From: DAIDHZ01 sp965370365
Lineage (GTDB): Bacteria; Chlamydiota; Chlamydiia; Chlamydiales; SM23-39
DNA length: 62,557 nucleotides
NCBI GenBank assembly: GCA_965370365.1
Contig: CBDUSP010000001.1
Coordinates: forward strand, 1-62,557
Direction: 5' to 3'
Part shown: one piece after another, positions 31,541-40,423 of the stretch
Layout of the letters: each line of letters begins with the position of its first letter
Position numbering within the stretch: position 1 is the stretch's first letter
Notes under the pieces: model-generated
What the model was told of the DNA's origin: nothing
Databases searched by the model: none
What the model saw: the letters and a program-made list of their open reading frames with translations, nothing else
Translations under genes and position numbers: made by a program

Positions 31541-32677
31541 ATGAAAATTGTCATCCTAAGAACTGCTCTTGCCGAGATCATCGGAAAGATTCAGAGCATT
31601 ATCTCAAGTAAACCCTCCTCCCCCATTTTGGGCACTGTCCTTCTTGAAGCGGTTGATGACCAACTCATTGTAACAGCAACTGATTTGTCCGTGAGCTTGC
31701 GATGCTATACATCAGCGACAATTGTCGAAGAAGGCTCCATTGCCCTTCCTGCAAGAAGATTCTTCCAGCTCATCCGCGAACTTACAGCGCCGCAGATCAA
31801 AATCAGTGCAGATACAAGTGAGAGCGCAGAAATTACAACAGGCACCTCCATATTTAAAATTCATGGGATGAATAAAGCCGAATTCCCTCAAGTCCCGGAT
31901 CTTTCTGGGACTCCTGAATTTGTAATTCCCCAAAAACAACTGAAGGAAATGCTCACAAAAACTGCGTTTTGTGCAGCAAGAGAAGATAGTAGATACACGC
32001 TCAATGGCATCCAACTTCAAATTACCAATCAACAAGCCACATTCATTGGAACAGATGGCAAAAGGCTTGCAAAAGCGGTCTCTCCTGTGAGTATCGATCC
32101 TACGATTCAAGGAAGCTATGTGATCCCCTTAAAAGCAGTTGATGAGATGGGCAAACTCCTTGAAGAAAGCGATAATCCCGTTTCTCTAAGCATGTCCCAA
32201 GACAAGGTCTCACTTGAAAGTGGGACGACAACCTTGACAGCCAAGCTTTTAGCAGGCCAATATCCTGATGTGGAACGGGTCATCCCCTCAAAATCAACGC
32301 AGCAATTTTCAATCCACCGCGAGGAACTCCTCTCTTTATTGAAGCAGGTTTCTCTTTTTACTTCGGAAACGACACATTCCGTTCGATTTAGTTTTGAAAC
32401 AGGCCAGCTACACCTTTCTGTTGCAAGTGCAGAGGTTGGAGAAGGAAGAGTCAGCATGCCTGTCGACTTTGTCGGAGAAAGACTCGATGTTGCATTCAAC
32501 CCCTACTTCTTCATCGATATTTTACGCCATAGTAAAGACGAAACGGTTCGTTTTGGATTAATCGATTCTCATAATCCAGGAATTATAACAGACTCGTCAA
32601 CAGCCCTTTTTGTGATTATGCCAATGCGTCTCAATGGAGCAACAGAGCCTAGTGAAGAAACAGCCTCTGTTCCTTAA
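31541..32677 (+). CDS. dnaN: DNA polymerase III beta subunit (sliding clamp)
   Basis: 378 residues, the full three-domain clamp (about 120 residues each). Recognisable: ARRFFQLIRELTAPQI in domain 1, REDSRYTLNGIQLQI in domain 2, and the C-terminal PMRL (FVIMPMRL) that forms part of the protein-binding groove. It tethers polymerase III to DNA as a ring dimer. ATG start with CCGGAG about ten bases upstream. Overlaps recF. Confidence 0.96.
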   Translation: MKIVILRTALAEIIGKIQSIISSKPSSPILGTVLLEAVDDQLIVTATDLSVSLRCYTSATIVEEGSIALPARRFFQLIRELTAPQIKISADTSESAEITTGTSIFKIHGMNKAEFPQVPDLSGTPEFVIPQKQLKEMLTKTAFCAAREDSRYTLNGIQLQITNQQATFIGTDGKRLAKAVSPVSIDPTIQGSYVIPLKAVDEMGKLLEESDNPVSLSMSQDKVSLESGTTTLTAKLLAGQYPDVERVIPSKSTQQFSIHREELLSLLKQVSLFTSETTHSVRFSFETGQLHLSVASAEVGEGRVSMPVDFVGERLDVAFNPYFFIDILRHSKDETVRFGLIDSHNPGIITDSSTALFVIMPMRLNGATEPSEETASVP

Positions 32678-33734
32678 ACACATTTACCTACAAAATTTTC
32701 GCAATTATGAAGAGGCCTCCTTTTCTTTTGGGCCCCATCTAAACGTTATTTTTGGCGATAATGCTCAAGGAAAATCAAGCCTTCTCGAAGCCATTTCTCT
32801 CATCTCCACGGGGAGATCCTTCAGAACGCAAGTCCTATCCGAGCTCATCCACTATGAAAAGCCTCACTTTTATCTAGAAGCCGAAATTATCCGAGATGGT
32901 GTCCCACAAAACATCAAACTTTCCTTCGACGGCAAGACAAAAAAGCTTTTTCTAAACGCGAGTGAATTTTCAACATTCTCTCCTCTTCTGGGATCCTTCC
33001 CTTCTGTCTTTTCTCTTCCAAGTGACCGAGGCCTCATTACAGACGCCCCATCCGTTCGTAGGCGCTTTTTAAACCTCCATCTTGCGCAAAGCGACCCGCT
33101 GTATGTTCACCATCTTGCCAGATTTTGGCGTGCGATGAAGCAGCGCAACTGCCTTCTAAAAGCGAAAAAAATGGATTCTTTAGATTGCTGGGAAAGCGAG
33201 ATGGCCCTTTCTGCTCAATACATTTCTCATGCAAGAAAGACATTTTTGACGCAGCTAGAGAACCCTTTAAAAATGAAGGGAAAAAGTCTCTCTGGAAAAA
33301 ATGAGATCATGAAAACGTCTCTTCTCTCTACATATCCGCCAGATGCAAAAACGTACGAGAAACAGCTCCACAACATGCGAAAAAGGGAAAAGGAAATGGG
33401 AGTCACTCTCCAAGGCCCCCACCGCGATGATCTTGCGTTTTTGATCGATAATAAAATAGCAAAAAACTATGCAAGCGAAGGGCAAAAGAAAACGATGATC
33501 ACTGCGCTGCGCTTAAGTCAATGGAAGCACCTATCGAATCAAATAGAGGATTTGCCTTTCTTTGCCATTGATGATTTTGAAGGAATGTTGGACACAAACA
33601 GACAAAAATACCTAAGTACATTTCTCTCCTCAATGGGACAAGTCTTTCTCACAACTCCCATAGATCCAAAAAAATTACCCTTAGATGCAAACTCTTCAAG
33701 CAAACATTTAAGAATTTCCTCGCAGCAAAAATAG
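32634..33734 (+). CDS. recF: DNA replication and repair protein RecF
   Basis: 366 residues. The SMC-like ATPase motifs are present: Walker A IFGDNAQGKSSLLEAI, signature YASEGQKKTMITALRLSQW and Walker B FFAIDDFEGMLD. RecF loads RecA at single-strand gaps with RecO and RecR. The conserved protein begins at HIYLQNFRNYEE, so the start may be the ATG at 32634 or the GTG at 32652; both overlap dnaN and neither has a strong ribosome site. The Walker B sequence IDDF departs from the usual LDDV but keeps both Asp. Confidence 0.94.
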   Translation: MEQQSLVKKQPLFLKHIYLQNFRNYEEASFSFGPHLNVIFGDNAQGKSSLLEAISLISTGRSFRTQVLSELIHYEKPHFYLEAEIIRDGVPQNIKLSFDGKTKKLFLNASEFSTFSPLLGSFPSVFSLPSDRGLITDAPSVRRRFLNLHLAQSDPLYVHHLARFWRAMKQRNCLLKAKKMDSLDCWESEMALSAQYISHARKTFLTQLENPLKMKGKSLSGKNEIMKTSLLSTYPPDAKTYEKQLHNMRKREKEMGVTLQGPHRDDLAFLIDNKIAKNYASEGQKKTMITALRLSQWKHLSNQIEDLPFFAIDDFEGMLDTNRQKYLSTFLSSMGQVFLTTPIDPKKLPLDANSSSKHLRISSQQK

Positions 33735-33773
33735 TCGATTCGCTATAAAGTGCCCTTCAAAGAGGTTCCCCCC

Positions 33774-34268
33774 ATGCAAGACATTCCATATGTAGAAAAC
33801 TACGCTCCATCACCCGTTGCATCTCTTATCGCAACGATGATCAAATTCCCTGTAGAGGACAAATCCCCGGCTTACGCGGATCTTGTTTGTACGCAGCAAG
33901 ATCAAGCAAACATTTACGAAATCATTACACAACTGGCCGACAATGGAAAGATTTCCCTTCTTTTCAAGAAGGGCTACATAGAAGATCTAGGGGATCAAAT
34001 TCAACATGTCCATCCTTTAAAATTTCTTTCCACAATTGTCATACACCCACACTTGAATTCGTGCTTGTATGAGGTCTTCGACGATTACTTTAAGCGAAAT
34101 GGGTTTATGAATGGAATCGGGCCGCGCCTAACAAAAGAAGCTGAAAAGGGGAAACTAAATCAGTATATCGCAGATTTCGCAGGAGAAGTTAAGATTCCCC
34201 AAGACCGCTTGATGAAGTTTTTCAAAAATCAAGACTGGGAAGGCCTCGTGCGGTTTTTCATCGATTAA
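33774..34268 (+). CDS. Unrecognised conserved-type protein downstream of recF
   Basis: 164 residues, soluble, with VCTQQDQANIYEIITQLADNG and a later HPHLNSCLYEVFDDYFKRNGF section that looks like a folded helical domain. I start at the ATG at 33774 (AGAGG eight bases before). In C. trachomatis a hypothetical gene also follows recF, but I cannot confirm they are the same. Its TAA stop codon lies within the terminal TTAA of the palindromic element at 34265. Confidence 0.7.
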   Translation: MQDIPYVENYAPSPVASLIATMIKFPVEDKSPAYADLVCTQQDQANIYEIITQLADNGKISLLFKKGYIEDLGDQIQHVHPLKFLSTIVIHPHLNSCLYEVFDDYFKRNGFMNGIGPRLTKEAEKGKLNQYIADFAGEVKIPQDRLMKFFKNQDWEGLVRFFID

Positions 34269-34434
34269 GGAGACACTGAATAACTGCTTTGCCAGGGATT
34301 CGCGCCAAAAACACCGAAAAAGTTAATTTGGAGATCGGAATAAACTAGGGTTAGTTATTGTAGAAAAGAAAATTAACTTTTTCGGTGAATTTTGGCCGAA
34401 TAGCTGGCAAATGAGTTGTTCAGTGTCTCCTTAA
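34265..34434. repeat. 170-bp palindromic element, subfamily 1, second copy
   Basis: Ends TTAAGGAGACACTGAA and TTCAGTGTCTCCTTAA. The copy is inverted relative to 28537-28705 and highly similar to it throughout, including the asymmetric centre. It exactly fills the gap between two converging genes: its first TTAA contains the TAA stop of the plus-strand gene and its last TTAA contains the TAA stop of the minus-strand gene. Such a large hairpin could serve as a bidirectional terminator. Confidence 0.92.
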
Positions 34435-35729
34435 ACACCCTCTAAAATCTCGTAGGCTCGCTTTGAGAACGTTTCAGGGGTTACAATCTTAGCCCCTTCC
34501 AGCTTGAGAAGATATAAGGCACTCTCAGATTCCCAGAGAGGGATCCCTTTTAAAAGCTCTTCTAAGCTAAGTTCTTTGTGGCGTCTCTTTGCTTCAGAAT
34601 GAATCCAAATCTCTCCTGTACTCACAGCCATTAGTTCCATTGCGGTTCCTCCTCCAGAGCGAGAGCAAGTAATCAGGCTCCGGTGAAAAAGAGGAGCAAT
34701 GACTTGATCTGTTTGAAAGGAAAAGGGAATCACAGAAAGAAATGAGGGAAGCGGGGCTTCATGAATTAAAAGATGAACGACCTTGGAAAATAGGCTGTTT
34801 TTCTTCCCTTCTGTGTGGTTCGCACAGAAAACAAAGAGAAGAAGAGGGGCTGAATATGGCTTTAACTTCCGGGATAAGGCAATGAAGTTCTTCACATAAT
34901 TCAGTGTCGCAGATCTTGCTGGTTGAGAACCGAGAAGAACGCTGATTACACGCGCCTCTTTGGGAATATGAATCTCTATTTCATCGTCTTGAATGTGTGT
35001 TTGCGCACCGCCTCTATCAAGAGCTTGGCACATTAAGGTTTTCTCCTCGGGGGTTTTTGTCTTAAAAACAAGAGACAGATCACTTGAAATGCGCGGTTTA
35101 TCCTGCAAGGCTTTGAAAGGAAGCCTTACATGTACATCTTCGTAATGAATTTCCGATTCACAAAGACCGCAGTGCTTTTGCCAAAACTCCCTCGAGGTTT
35201 GTCCCTCTTCTAGGAGAGGAGAAATCGTTCTTACCTTGAGGTGTTTTTTGTCCTTTTTTGAAAGCCCTTTAATCGGTCGAAAAAAATGAGTCGCCTTCTT
35301 TGTCGGAAGATCCACTACTATCTTTTCCAAAATCACGTGTTTAGATCTTTTCCAATTAAAAAGGCGAATCGCCTTTACGATGGCCGAGGTAGAGGTTGTT
35401 TGTGTATCAATAACGCGATCAATACCCTCTTTGAAGAGAAGGGACAACGTGTGAAAAAACACACTCGGCCATGTGATATAATCAAACAGCCTGTGAAAAC
35501 TTGCAAAGAACTTCTGAGAGCGGACATCTCCCTTCTTTTGCGCGCGATTCCACGTCTCAATGGAAAAATTTCCAAGCCATCTCCACACCCAATCTTTAAG
35601 CACATCTCTTTGAATTGTCTTTACATGAGGATCCTGAGCAAGTAAATGCTGCTTTTGAGCTGCAGCTGCCTGTAAAAGCCCACCTCCTGCAGACGATGTA
35701 ATAATCAGAAATTTCTCTCTATGCACCAA
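34431..35729 (-). CDS. GT-B glycosyltransferase-like protein (MGDG-synthase type fold)
   Basis: 432 residues. The N-terminal LIITSSAGGGLLQAAAAQ resembles the substrate loop of MurG and monogalactosyldiacylglycerol synthases (S-x-GGGH), but the His is replaced. The C-terminal SRSGGGTAMELMAV, followed by an acidic loop, resembles their nucleotide-sugar donor site. The middle 150 residues are not recognisable. It could be a glycolipid or host-targeting glycosyltransferase. Overlaps the DUF1761-like gene upstream by 11 bases, so the two are probably one transcript. Confidence 0.6.
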   Translation of the reverse strand: MVHREKFLIITSSAGGGLLQAAAAQKQHLLAQDPHVKTIQRDVLKDWVWRWLGNFSIETWNRAQKKGDVRSQKFFASFHRLFDYITWPSVFFHTLSLLFKEGIDRVIDTQTTSTSAIVKAIRLFNWKRSKHVILEKIVVDLPTKKATHFFRPIKGLSKKDKKHLKVRTISPLLEEGQTSREFWQKHCGLCESEIHYEDVHVRLPFKALQDKPRISSDLSLVFKTKTPEEKTLMCQALDRGGAQTHIQDDEIEIHIPKEARVISVLLGSQPARSATLNYVKNFIALSRKLKPYSAPLLLFVFCANHTEGKKNSLFSKVVHLLIHEAPLPSFLSVIPFSFQTDQVIAPLFHRSLITCSRSGGGTAMELMAVSTGEIWIHSEAKRRHKELSLEELLKGIPLWESESALYLLKLEGAKIVTPETFSKRAYEILEGV

Positions 35730-36111
35730 TGAATCCGCTCATAACTAAAAAGGTAACGAGTCTATATCCCGAATTGATAAGAAACAACTTGAAAGGCGTT
35801 TTGCACCAGATGTGGGAAGAGAACTCAATTGTAGCCACAAAACCGAGCCAAAGTAAGAATCCAACAAACATGCCGTCTGTTACAGATGTAACGCGAAGAT
35901 GAGCTCCAAAAAACGACAGGAAATATGCAATCATTAGGGAAGTTAAAAGCATACAAACAAGAGTCTTCACATCCATCCCTCTTTGTTTGTGTTTAGATAG
36001 TTTTGTCCAAAGAGGACCAAAGATCCATTTCGAATACCAGACAAAACCAATGACCATATTTAAAATAGCAGCAAGTATGATGACTAACCAATCGATGTAT
36101 ACGTATTCCAT
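35719..36111 (-). CDS. DUF1761-like four-helix membrane protein
   Basis: 130 residues. IDWLVIILAAILNMVIGFVWYSKWIFGPLW is the typical DUF1761 first helix plus the WYS motif; three more hydrophobic helices follow, ending YRLVTFLVMSGFI. No function is established for the family. I start at the ATG at 36111 with AGGA eight bases upstream; an in-frame start at 36141 is less likely. Confidence 0.8.
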   Translation of the reverse strand: MEYVYIDWLVIILAAILNMVIGFVWYSKWIFGPLWTKLSKHKQRGMDVKTLVCMLLTSLMIAYFLSFFGAHLRVTSVTDGMFVGFLLWLGFVATIEFSSHIWCKTPFKLFLINSGYRLVTFLVMSGFIGA

Positions 36112-36240
36112 TTGCCAATCCTCTTTTGCCGAAAGGCCCATAATTTCGCTTTTGCTACAATTTCGTCAAGAATCCTGTCCAATCAAAAGAAGATAAAATC
36201 TCCCAAGCTGACTTTCTCTTCGAATATTTCATGAAAAAAT

Positions 36241-36270
36241 TTGACAAAATCTTCACAGAACGGGTAATTT
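36241..36270 (+). promoter_or_regulatory. Predicted promoter with consensus -35
   Basis: Perfect TTGACA at 36241-36246 and TAATTT at 36265-36270 with an 18-base spacer, 42 bases before the next start codon. Suggests a well-expressed transcript for the small protein gene. Confidence 0.55.
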
Positions 36271-36312
36271 AGACACTTCATTTAAGAAACAAACAAACAA
36301 AAGGAAGGAATT

Positions 36313-36648
36313 ATGACTACACCAGTAGACGGTTCTCAAGATAACGGGTGGATTGAAAGCATGACATCTTCAGGAAAATCTGCAATGGACGCTGTAAGTT
36401 CTGCTGCAGGAACCTGCTACAAAGCGGTTGCAGATGGAGTGAGTGGTATTTTTGAAGGAGCTTCTTCAGTTACACAAAAAAGTTTCTCTTTTATGGTATC
36501 TACATATAAAGAAAACCCAAGAATTTCACAAGCAGCTCTTGGTACGATTGCTCTTGTTGGCGCTGCGTATGCTCTCCGTGGATATGCTCCAGATAGCTTG
36601 AAAAGCATGTTCTCTGGGACTTCAAACACTGGAACAACGAATTCCTAA
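36313..36648 (+). CDS. Small unrecognised protein with one C-terminal hydrophobic segment
   Basis: 111 residues. The N-terminal 60 are rich in Ser, Ala and Gly with a heptad-like amphipathic feel; residues about 74-90 (ALGTIALVGAAYALRG) are a short hydrophobic segment; the tail is Ser/Thr/Gly-rich. AAGGAAGGA precedes the ATG, a strong promoter lies upstream and a terminator follows, so it is probably an abundant single-gene transcript. Function unknown; an envelope- or inclusion-associated protein is possible. Confidence 0.7.
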   Translation: MTTPVDGSQDNGWIESMTSSGKSAMDAVSSAAGTCYKAVADGVSGIFEGASSVTQKSFSFMVSTYKENPRISQAALGTIALVGAAYALRGYAPDSLKSMFSGTSNTGTTNS

Positions 36649-36667
36649 GCAAACACTTAGAATGTAT

Positions 36668-36703
36668 CCCCTTTCTCTTGTCAAGAAGGGGGAAACTTTT
36701 TTC
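36668..36703 (+). terminator. Rho-independent terminator
   Basis: CCCCTTTCTCTTG pairs with CAAGAAGGGG apart from a short bulge, followed by CTTTTTT. It ends the 111-residue protein gene. Confidence 0.65.
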
Positions 36704-36766
36704 TCTAGTTTTCCCTACTGATTTTAGAATTTAGGCCCCCTTAGAATAAGGAGGCCATTAGACGGC

Positions 36767-37330
36767 TTACTTCTTAACGTAGGCTTTGGTGATTTGAACT
36801 GGATCGAGGGGCTTGTCATTGCTCCCTGTTTTTACGGCATCCATTTTCTTTACAATATCATTTCCTTGAGTAACCTGACCAAAGATGGTATGTTTCATAT
36901 TCAACCATGGAGTTGCGGCTGTTGTAATGAAAAACTGACTTCCGTTTGTATTTGGCCCGCTGTTTGCCATAGCAAGAATCCCTGGTTTATCAAACTTCAC
37001 TGAAGAATTGAACTCATCTGCGAAAGGCTTGTCCCAGAAGGACACTCCTCCTCTTCCATCCCCGCCAGGATCTCCCCCTTGAATCATGAAATTTTTGATG
37101 ATTCTATGAAAGATCAAGCCATCATAGTATTGCTTGTTGATCAAGCCCACAAAATTCTCACATGTCTTGGGAGCTATTTCTGGCATCAAGGTGATTTCGA
37201 CCGTCCCTAAATTAGTCTCCAATACAACAACCGTATCTTTCACAGGATTCTCCTTTGTTTCTGCATTCATCGATACACAAGGAAATAAAGCGGCGATAAT
37301 TAGAAAAATCGCCCTTCTTAACAAAGACAT
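36767..37330 (-). CDS. Periplasmic peptidyl-prolyl cis-trans isomerase (cyclophilin)
   Basis: 187 residues. Residues 1-23 are a Sec signal ending SMNA. The cyclophilin core follows: FHRIIKNFMIQGGDP holds the catalytic Arg and the Phe-Met-Gln set, and MANSGPNTNGSQFFIT and HTIFGQV are both conserved. It would speed proline isomerisation in folding outer-membrane or secreted proteins. A Trp in TPWLN matches the cyclosporin-binding type. Stand-alone gene. Confidence 0.93.
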   Translation of the reverse strand: MSLLRRAIFLIIAALFPCVSMNAETKENPVKDTVVVLETNLGTVEITLMPEIAPKTCENFVGLINKQYYDGLIFHRIIKNFMIQGGDPGGDGRGGVSFWDKPFADEFNSSVKFDKPGILAMANSGPNTNGSQFFITTAATPWLNMKHTIFGQVTQGNDIVKKMDAVKTGSNDKPLDPVQITKAYVKK

Positions 37331-37426
37331 ATATACCTCATTTTTCTTGTCCTAAAAAGTTCCCCCATGATGGGAGAAGCCTTAATTTCTTCCCAGATAA
37401 TTTTTTTAGAATTTTTCTTTTAAAAC

Positions 37427-38428
37427 ATGTATGCTGATGCATACATGGAAATCGTAATTCTCATTGTTCTTTTTGGTCTCATCTTCGACTACACAAATGG
37501 ATTTCATGATGCGGCTAATGTTGTTTCCACTGTCATCGCGACAAAGGCTTTGAAGCCGATTGTGGCTATTTTGCTCGCGGCTCTCCTTAACTTTGTAGGA
37601 GCCACCCAAATTAGTGGGGTTGCCGAGACCATCGCAACGGGGCTTGTTGATCCCGTCGACGCAACACAAGTCGTTGTTCTGTGTGCAGTTCTTGGGGCTA
37701 TCGCTTGGAATTTAATGACTTGGTACTACGGGATTCCAAGCAGCTCTTCTTACGCTCTCATTGGCGGCTTAGTTGGGGCTTCTTTAGTCAATAAAGGAAC
37801 TTCCTCTATTATCTGGAATGGAATCATAGGAAAGGTGCTTATTCCGATGGTTCTCTCCCCTCTGATCGGGTTTGTGATTGCCCTCTTCTTTATGAAGATC
37901 CTTTTTTATTATTTAAGCAAAAACCCATCGGCAAAAGACAAGAAACTGTTTCTCCACTTGCAGATAGGATCCGCTTGCTTGGTTGCTTTAGCGCATGGCT
38001 TAAACGATGCGCAAAAGAGCATGGGCCTAATTACTCTCGGGCTTTTTACTGGGGGTTATATCGCGCATCTCACAATCCCCTTCTGGGTGATCCTTTCTTG
38101 CGCGATTGTTATGGGGCTTGGAACTGCATCCGGAGGCTTTCGCATTATTAAGACAATGGGCTTTTCGATTACAAAAATTAACTCGGTTCAGGGATTTGCT
38201 GCAGAGGCTTCAGCAGCTATCGTAATCTTGGTTGCAAGCTTTTTTGGAATGCCTATCAGTTCAACGCAAGTAATCACCGGAGGCATTACAGGGGTTGGTA
38301 CTGCGAAAGGAAAAAAGGCTGTGCGATGGAATGTTCCAAAGAAGTTAGTTACTGCGTGGATTTTTACTCTACCAGGTGCTGGTGCAATTGGCGCTCTTGC
38401 CTATCTTATCGCAGATCTAGTAAACTGA
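37427..38428 (+). CDS. PiT-family inorganic phosphate permease
   Basis: 333 residues, about ten membrane helices. The duplicated family signature is visible at DYTNGFHDAANVVST near the N-terminus and again as ALAHGLNDAQKSMGL in the second half. It takes up phosphate with cations. A homologue occurs in Chlamydia (CT692 by my recollection). The ATG at 37427 is used; an ATG at 37445 is equally possible as neither has a clear ribosome site. Its last 23 bases overlap the end of the converging glycosyltransferase gene. Confidence 0.93.
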   Translation: MYADAYMEIVILIVLFGLIFDYTNGFHDAANVVSTVIATKALKPIVAILLAALLNFVGATQISGVAETIATGLVDPVDATQVVVLCAVLGAIAWNLMTWYYGIPSSSSYALIGGLVGASLVNKGTSSIIWNGIIGKVLIPMVLSPLIGFVIALFFMKILFYYLSKNPSAKDKKLFLHLQIGSACLVALAHGLNDAQKSMGLITLGLFTGGYIAHLTIPFWVILSCAIVMGLGTASGGFRIIKTMGFSITKINSVQGFAAEASAAIVILVASFFGMPISSTQVITGGITGVGTAKGKKAVRWNVPKKLVTAWIFTLPGAGAIGALAYLIADLVN

Positions 38429-39590
38429 TTACTTCTTCTTGAATCCGTTTAACATTCTTTTGGTGAAGCGATTCATACCGATTTGCAATCTCTGTCTTTG
38501 TGGACTCTGGCAAATCGGAGCGCTTCAAAAGCCGTCCACATACTTCGATCCCCTCCTCAAATCTACCTGTCTGTTCTGCACAAAGCGCAAGTTGCGTAAG
38601 AAGTCCATAGTCGTAAACCCACTTTTCGATCCACATGCAGTCCGTAATATCAGCTGGAAGCTTGAGAGCCAAGCGAAGGATTTCATAGCCTTTTTCATAT
38701 TCACTTCTTTGGCAAAGGAGAACGGAGAGATAATATAAAGGCTCCGCTCTATGCGGTCTATAGAGATACGTCTTAAAAAGACTTTCTTCCACGACCTTAG
38801 AATCAAATCCAAGGATCCCCTCAAGAAGCCCTGCTGTAATCATTGAGTTGAAAACTTCCTCTTGATTTCCCTGCATTTGAGCTCGTTTTTTAAAGGCCTC
38901 CAGAGCCAGTTCAGGTTGATTTGCAACGAGATAAGATCTTGCAAGATAGAAGAAATTCCTCGAATTTTCCTTGTTTTTTTCAATTTCCGCTTTGAGAATC
39001 TCAATATCTTTTAAAGCTGTCTCTGGGTCCTTAGCTCTTGCTCCATCATGAAGATAGATGTATTTAACACCTTGAAGAGCGTCCCCTGTACATGATGTTT
39101 TGCAAAAAAGCTCCTCATGAATCGCCCCTTCCCAAAACCAGTCTAAGTCAGCCTTTACAAGACGCTGAAACCATGTCTCATTGTCCTGAACACACGAAAG
39201 GATTGAGTAAAAATCACTTGTGAGAGCAGGTCTTTTAAAACCCTCTGAAAAAACGAGAATATCATCGGCATCCATGAAGAGAACGTAGTCTGCTTTGCTT
39301 TTTGCAAGCTCAAGAGCTTCCTGACGATTGTGCCCAAAATTTACCCAAGGAAGCTCTACGAGTGTTCCTGGAATGTTTTTAAGATACTCTTTAATGATCT
39401 CTTGCGTCCCATCTGTCGATCCAGTATCCACAATTGCCCATGTATCAATAAGAGGAAGAGCAGATTCTAGACAGCGTTTGATAACCTCCTTTTCATTTTT
39501 CACAATCATGTTTAAGCAGATTGTTTTTTTAGGCGGCGCCAAAGCAAGCAAAGAAGAGGAAAAAAATAAAAAAAGCACCAAGTATCGCAT
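38406..39590 (-). CDS. Exported GT2 glycosyltransferase with TPR-like tail
   Basis: 394 residues. Residues 1-18 form a clear signal peptide (YLVLFLFFSSSLLALA). The GT-A domain follows: CLNMIVKNEKEVI, AIVDTGSTDGTQEI and the DxD motif in VLFMDADD. From about residue 200 tetratrico-like helices appear (FFYLARSYLVANQPELALEAF, LYYLSVLLCQRSEYEKGYEIL). Nucleotide sugars are cytoplasmic, so a GT2 enzyme with a Sec signal is unusual; it might be exported to act outside the bacterium or be anchored by an uncleaved signal. Overlaps the converging permease gene. Confidence 0.85.
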   Translation of the reverse strand: MRYLVLFLFFSSSLLALAPPKKTICLNMIVKNEKEVIKRCLESALPLIDTWAIVDTGSTDGTQEIIKEYLKNIPGTLVELPWVNFGHNRQEALELAKSKADYVLFMDADDILVFSEGFKRPALTSDFYSILSCVQDNETWFQRLVKADLDWFWEGAIHEELFCKTSCTGDALQGVKYIYLHDGARAKDPETALKDIEILKAEIEKNKENSRNFFYLARSYLVANQPELALEAFKKRAQMQGNQEEVFNSMITAGLLEGILGFDSKVVEESLFKTYLYRPHRAEPLYYLSVLLCQRSEYEKGYEILRLALKLPADITDCMWIEKWVYDYGLLTQLALCAEQTGRFEEGIEVCGRLLKRSDLPESTKTEIANRYESLHQKNVKRIQEEVISLLDLR

Positions 39591-39595
39591 GAAAT

Positions 39596-40408
39596 TTACT
39601 CCCCTTTTGCTTTGCTTGGAGACGCTGAGCTCCCAGCTAAGATTCCCCCATCGATATTGAGTTCTGTTCCTGTAATGTACTTTGCCTCATCCGAGGCGAG
39701 AAAAACAACTCCATAGGACACATCTTCAACAGACCCAATTCGGCGCATGGGGATATCTTCAGCCATCTTCGCAAGATTCTTTTCCCGCTCTTTTCCTGTC
39801 CCTAACATTGGATCCCACATTGGCGTTAAAATGGCCGCTGGATGAACTGAATTACATCGAATTTCATAGCCTTGCTGACAGCAGTAAAGAGCAACAGACT
39901 TTGTATGATTGCGCGTCGACGCTTTGCTCGATGCATACGCCGCAGCGCCAGGAATCCCTACAACTCCAGATCGAGAAGAGATATTTACAATGGATCCCCC
40001 CCTCTCTTTCATCATTCCAATTGCTTTTTTACAGCCAAGAAAAACGCTATCAGCGTTGATCTCATGCACTTTTCTCCAGCTCTCTAAAGACGCATGTTCG
40101 GGATCCTGAGGACCAAACCCTTCTTCCAAGCCAATAATTCCTGCATTGTTTACGAGAATATCGAGATGCCCTTTTTCCTTTGCAATGAATGCGAGGGCTC
40201 TGTCCCACTCACTTTCTTTCTCCACCGAAAGATGCAAATACTGACTATGAGAACCAATGGACTTCGCCAGGTTTCCCCCAATTTCGTCATGGATATCCGA
40301 GAGAAAAACAAAGGCGCCCTCATCTACAAACATCCTTGCAATCCCTTCACCGATTCCTTGTGCAGAACCGGTGATGAGAGCCACTTTTCCTTTTAATCTT
40401 CCAGACAT
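39596..40408 (-). CDS. Short-chain dehydrogenase/reductase
   Basis: 270 residues, classical SDR: cofactor loop VALITGSAQGIGEG, ILVNNAGIIG, catalytic Ser in VNISSRSG and Tyr-x3-Lys in AAYASSKAS, then CNSVHPAAILTPM and TGTELNIDGGI at the end. An Asp after the second beta strand (LSDIHDE) favours NAD. Substrate unknown. It has a 14-residue Ser/Lys extension. Five bases separate it from the exported glycosyltransferase gene. Confidence 0.93.
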   Translation of the reverse strand: MSGRLKGKVALITGSAQGIGEGIARMFVDEGAFVFLSDIHDEIGGNLAKSIGSHSQYLHLSVEKESEWDRALAFIAKEKGHLDILVNNAGIIGLEEGFGPQDPEHASLESWRKVHEINADSVFLGCKKAIGMMKERGGSIVNISSRSGVVGIPGAAAYASSKASTRNHTKSVALYCCQQGYEIRCNSVHPAAILTPMWDPMLGTGKEREKNLAKMAEDIPMRRIGSVEDVSYGVVFLASDEAKYITGTELNIDGGILAGSSASPSKAKGE

Positions 40409-40423
40409 GAGCTCAAGGTAAAC

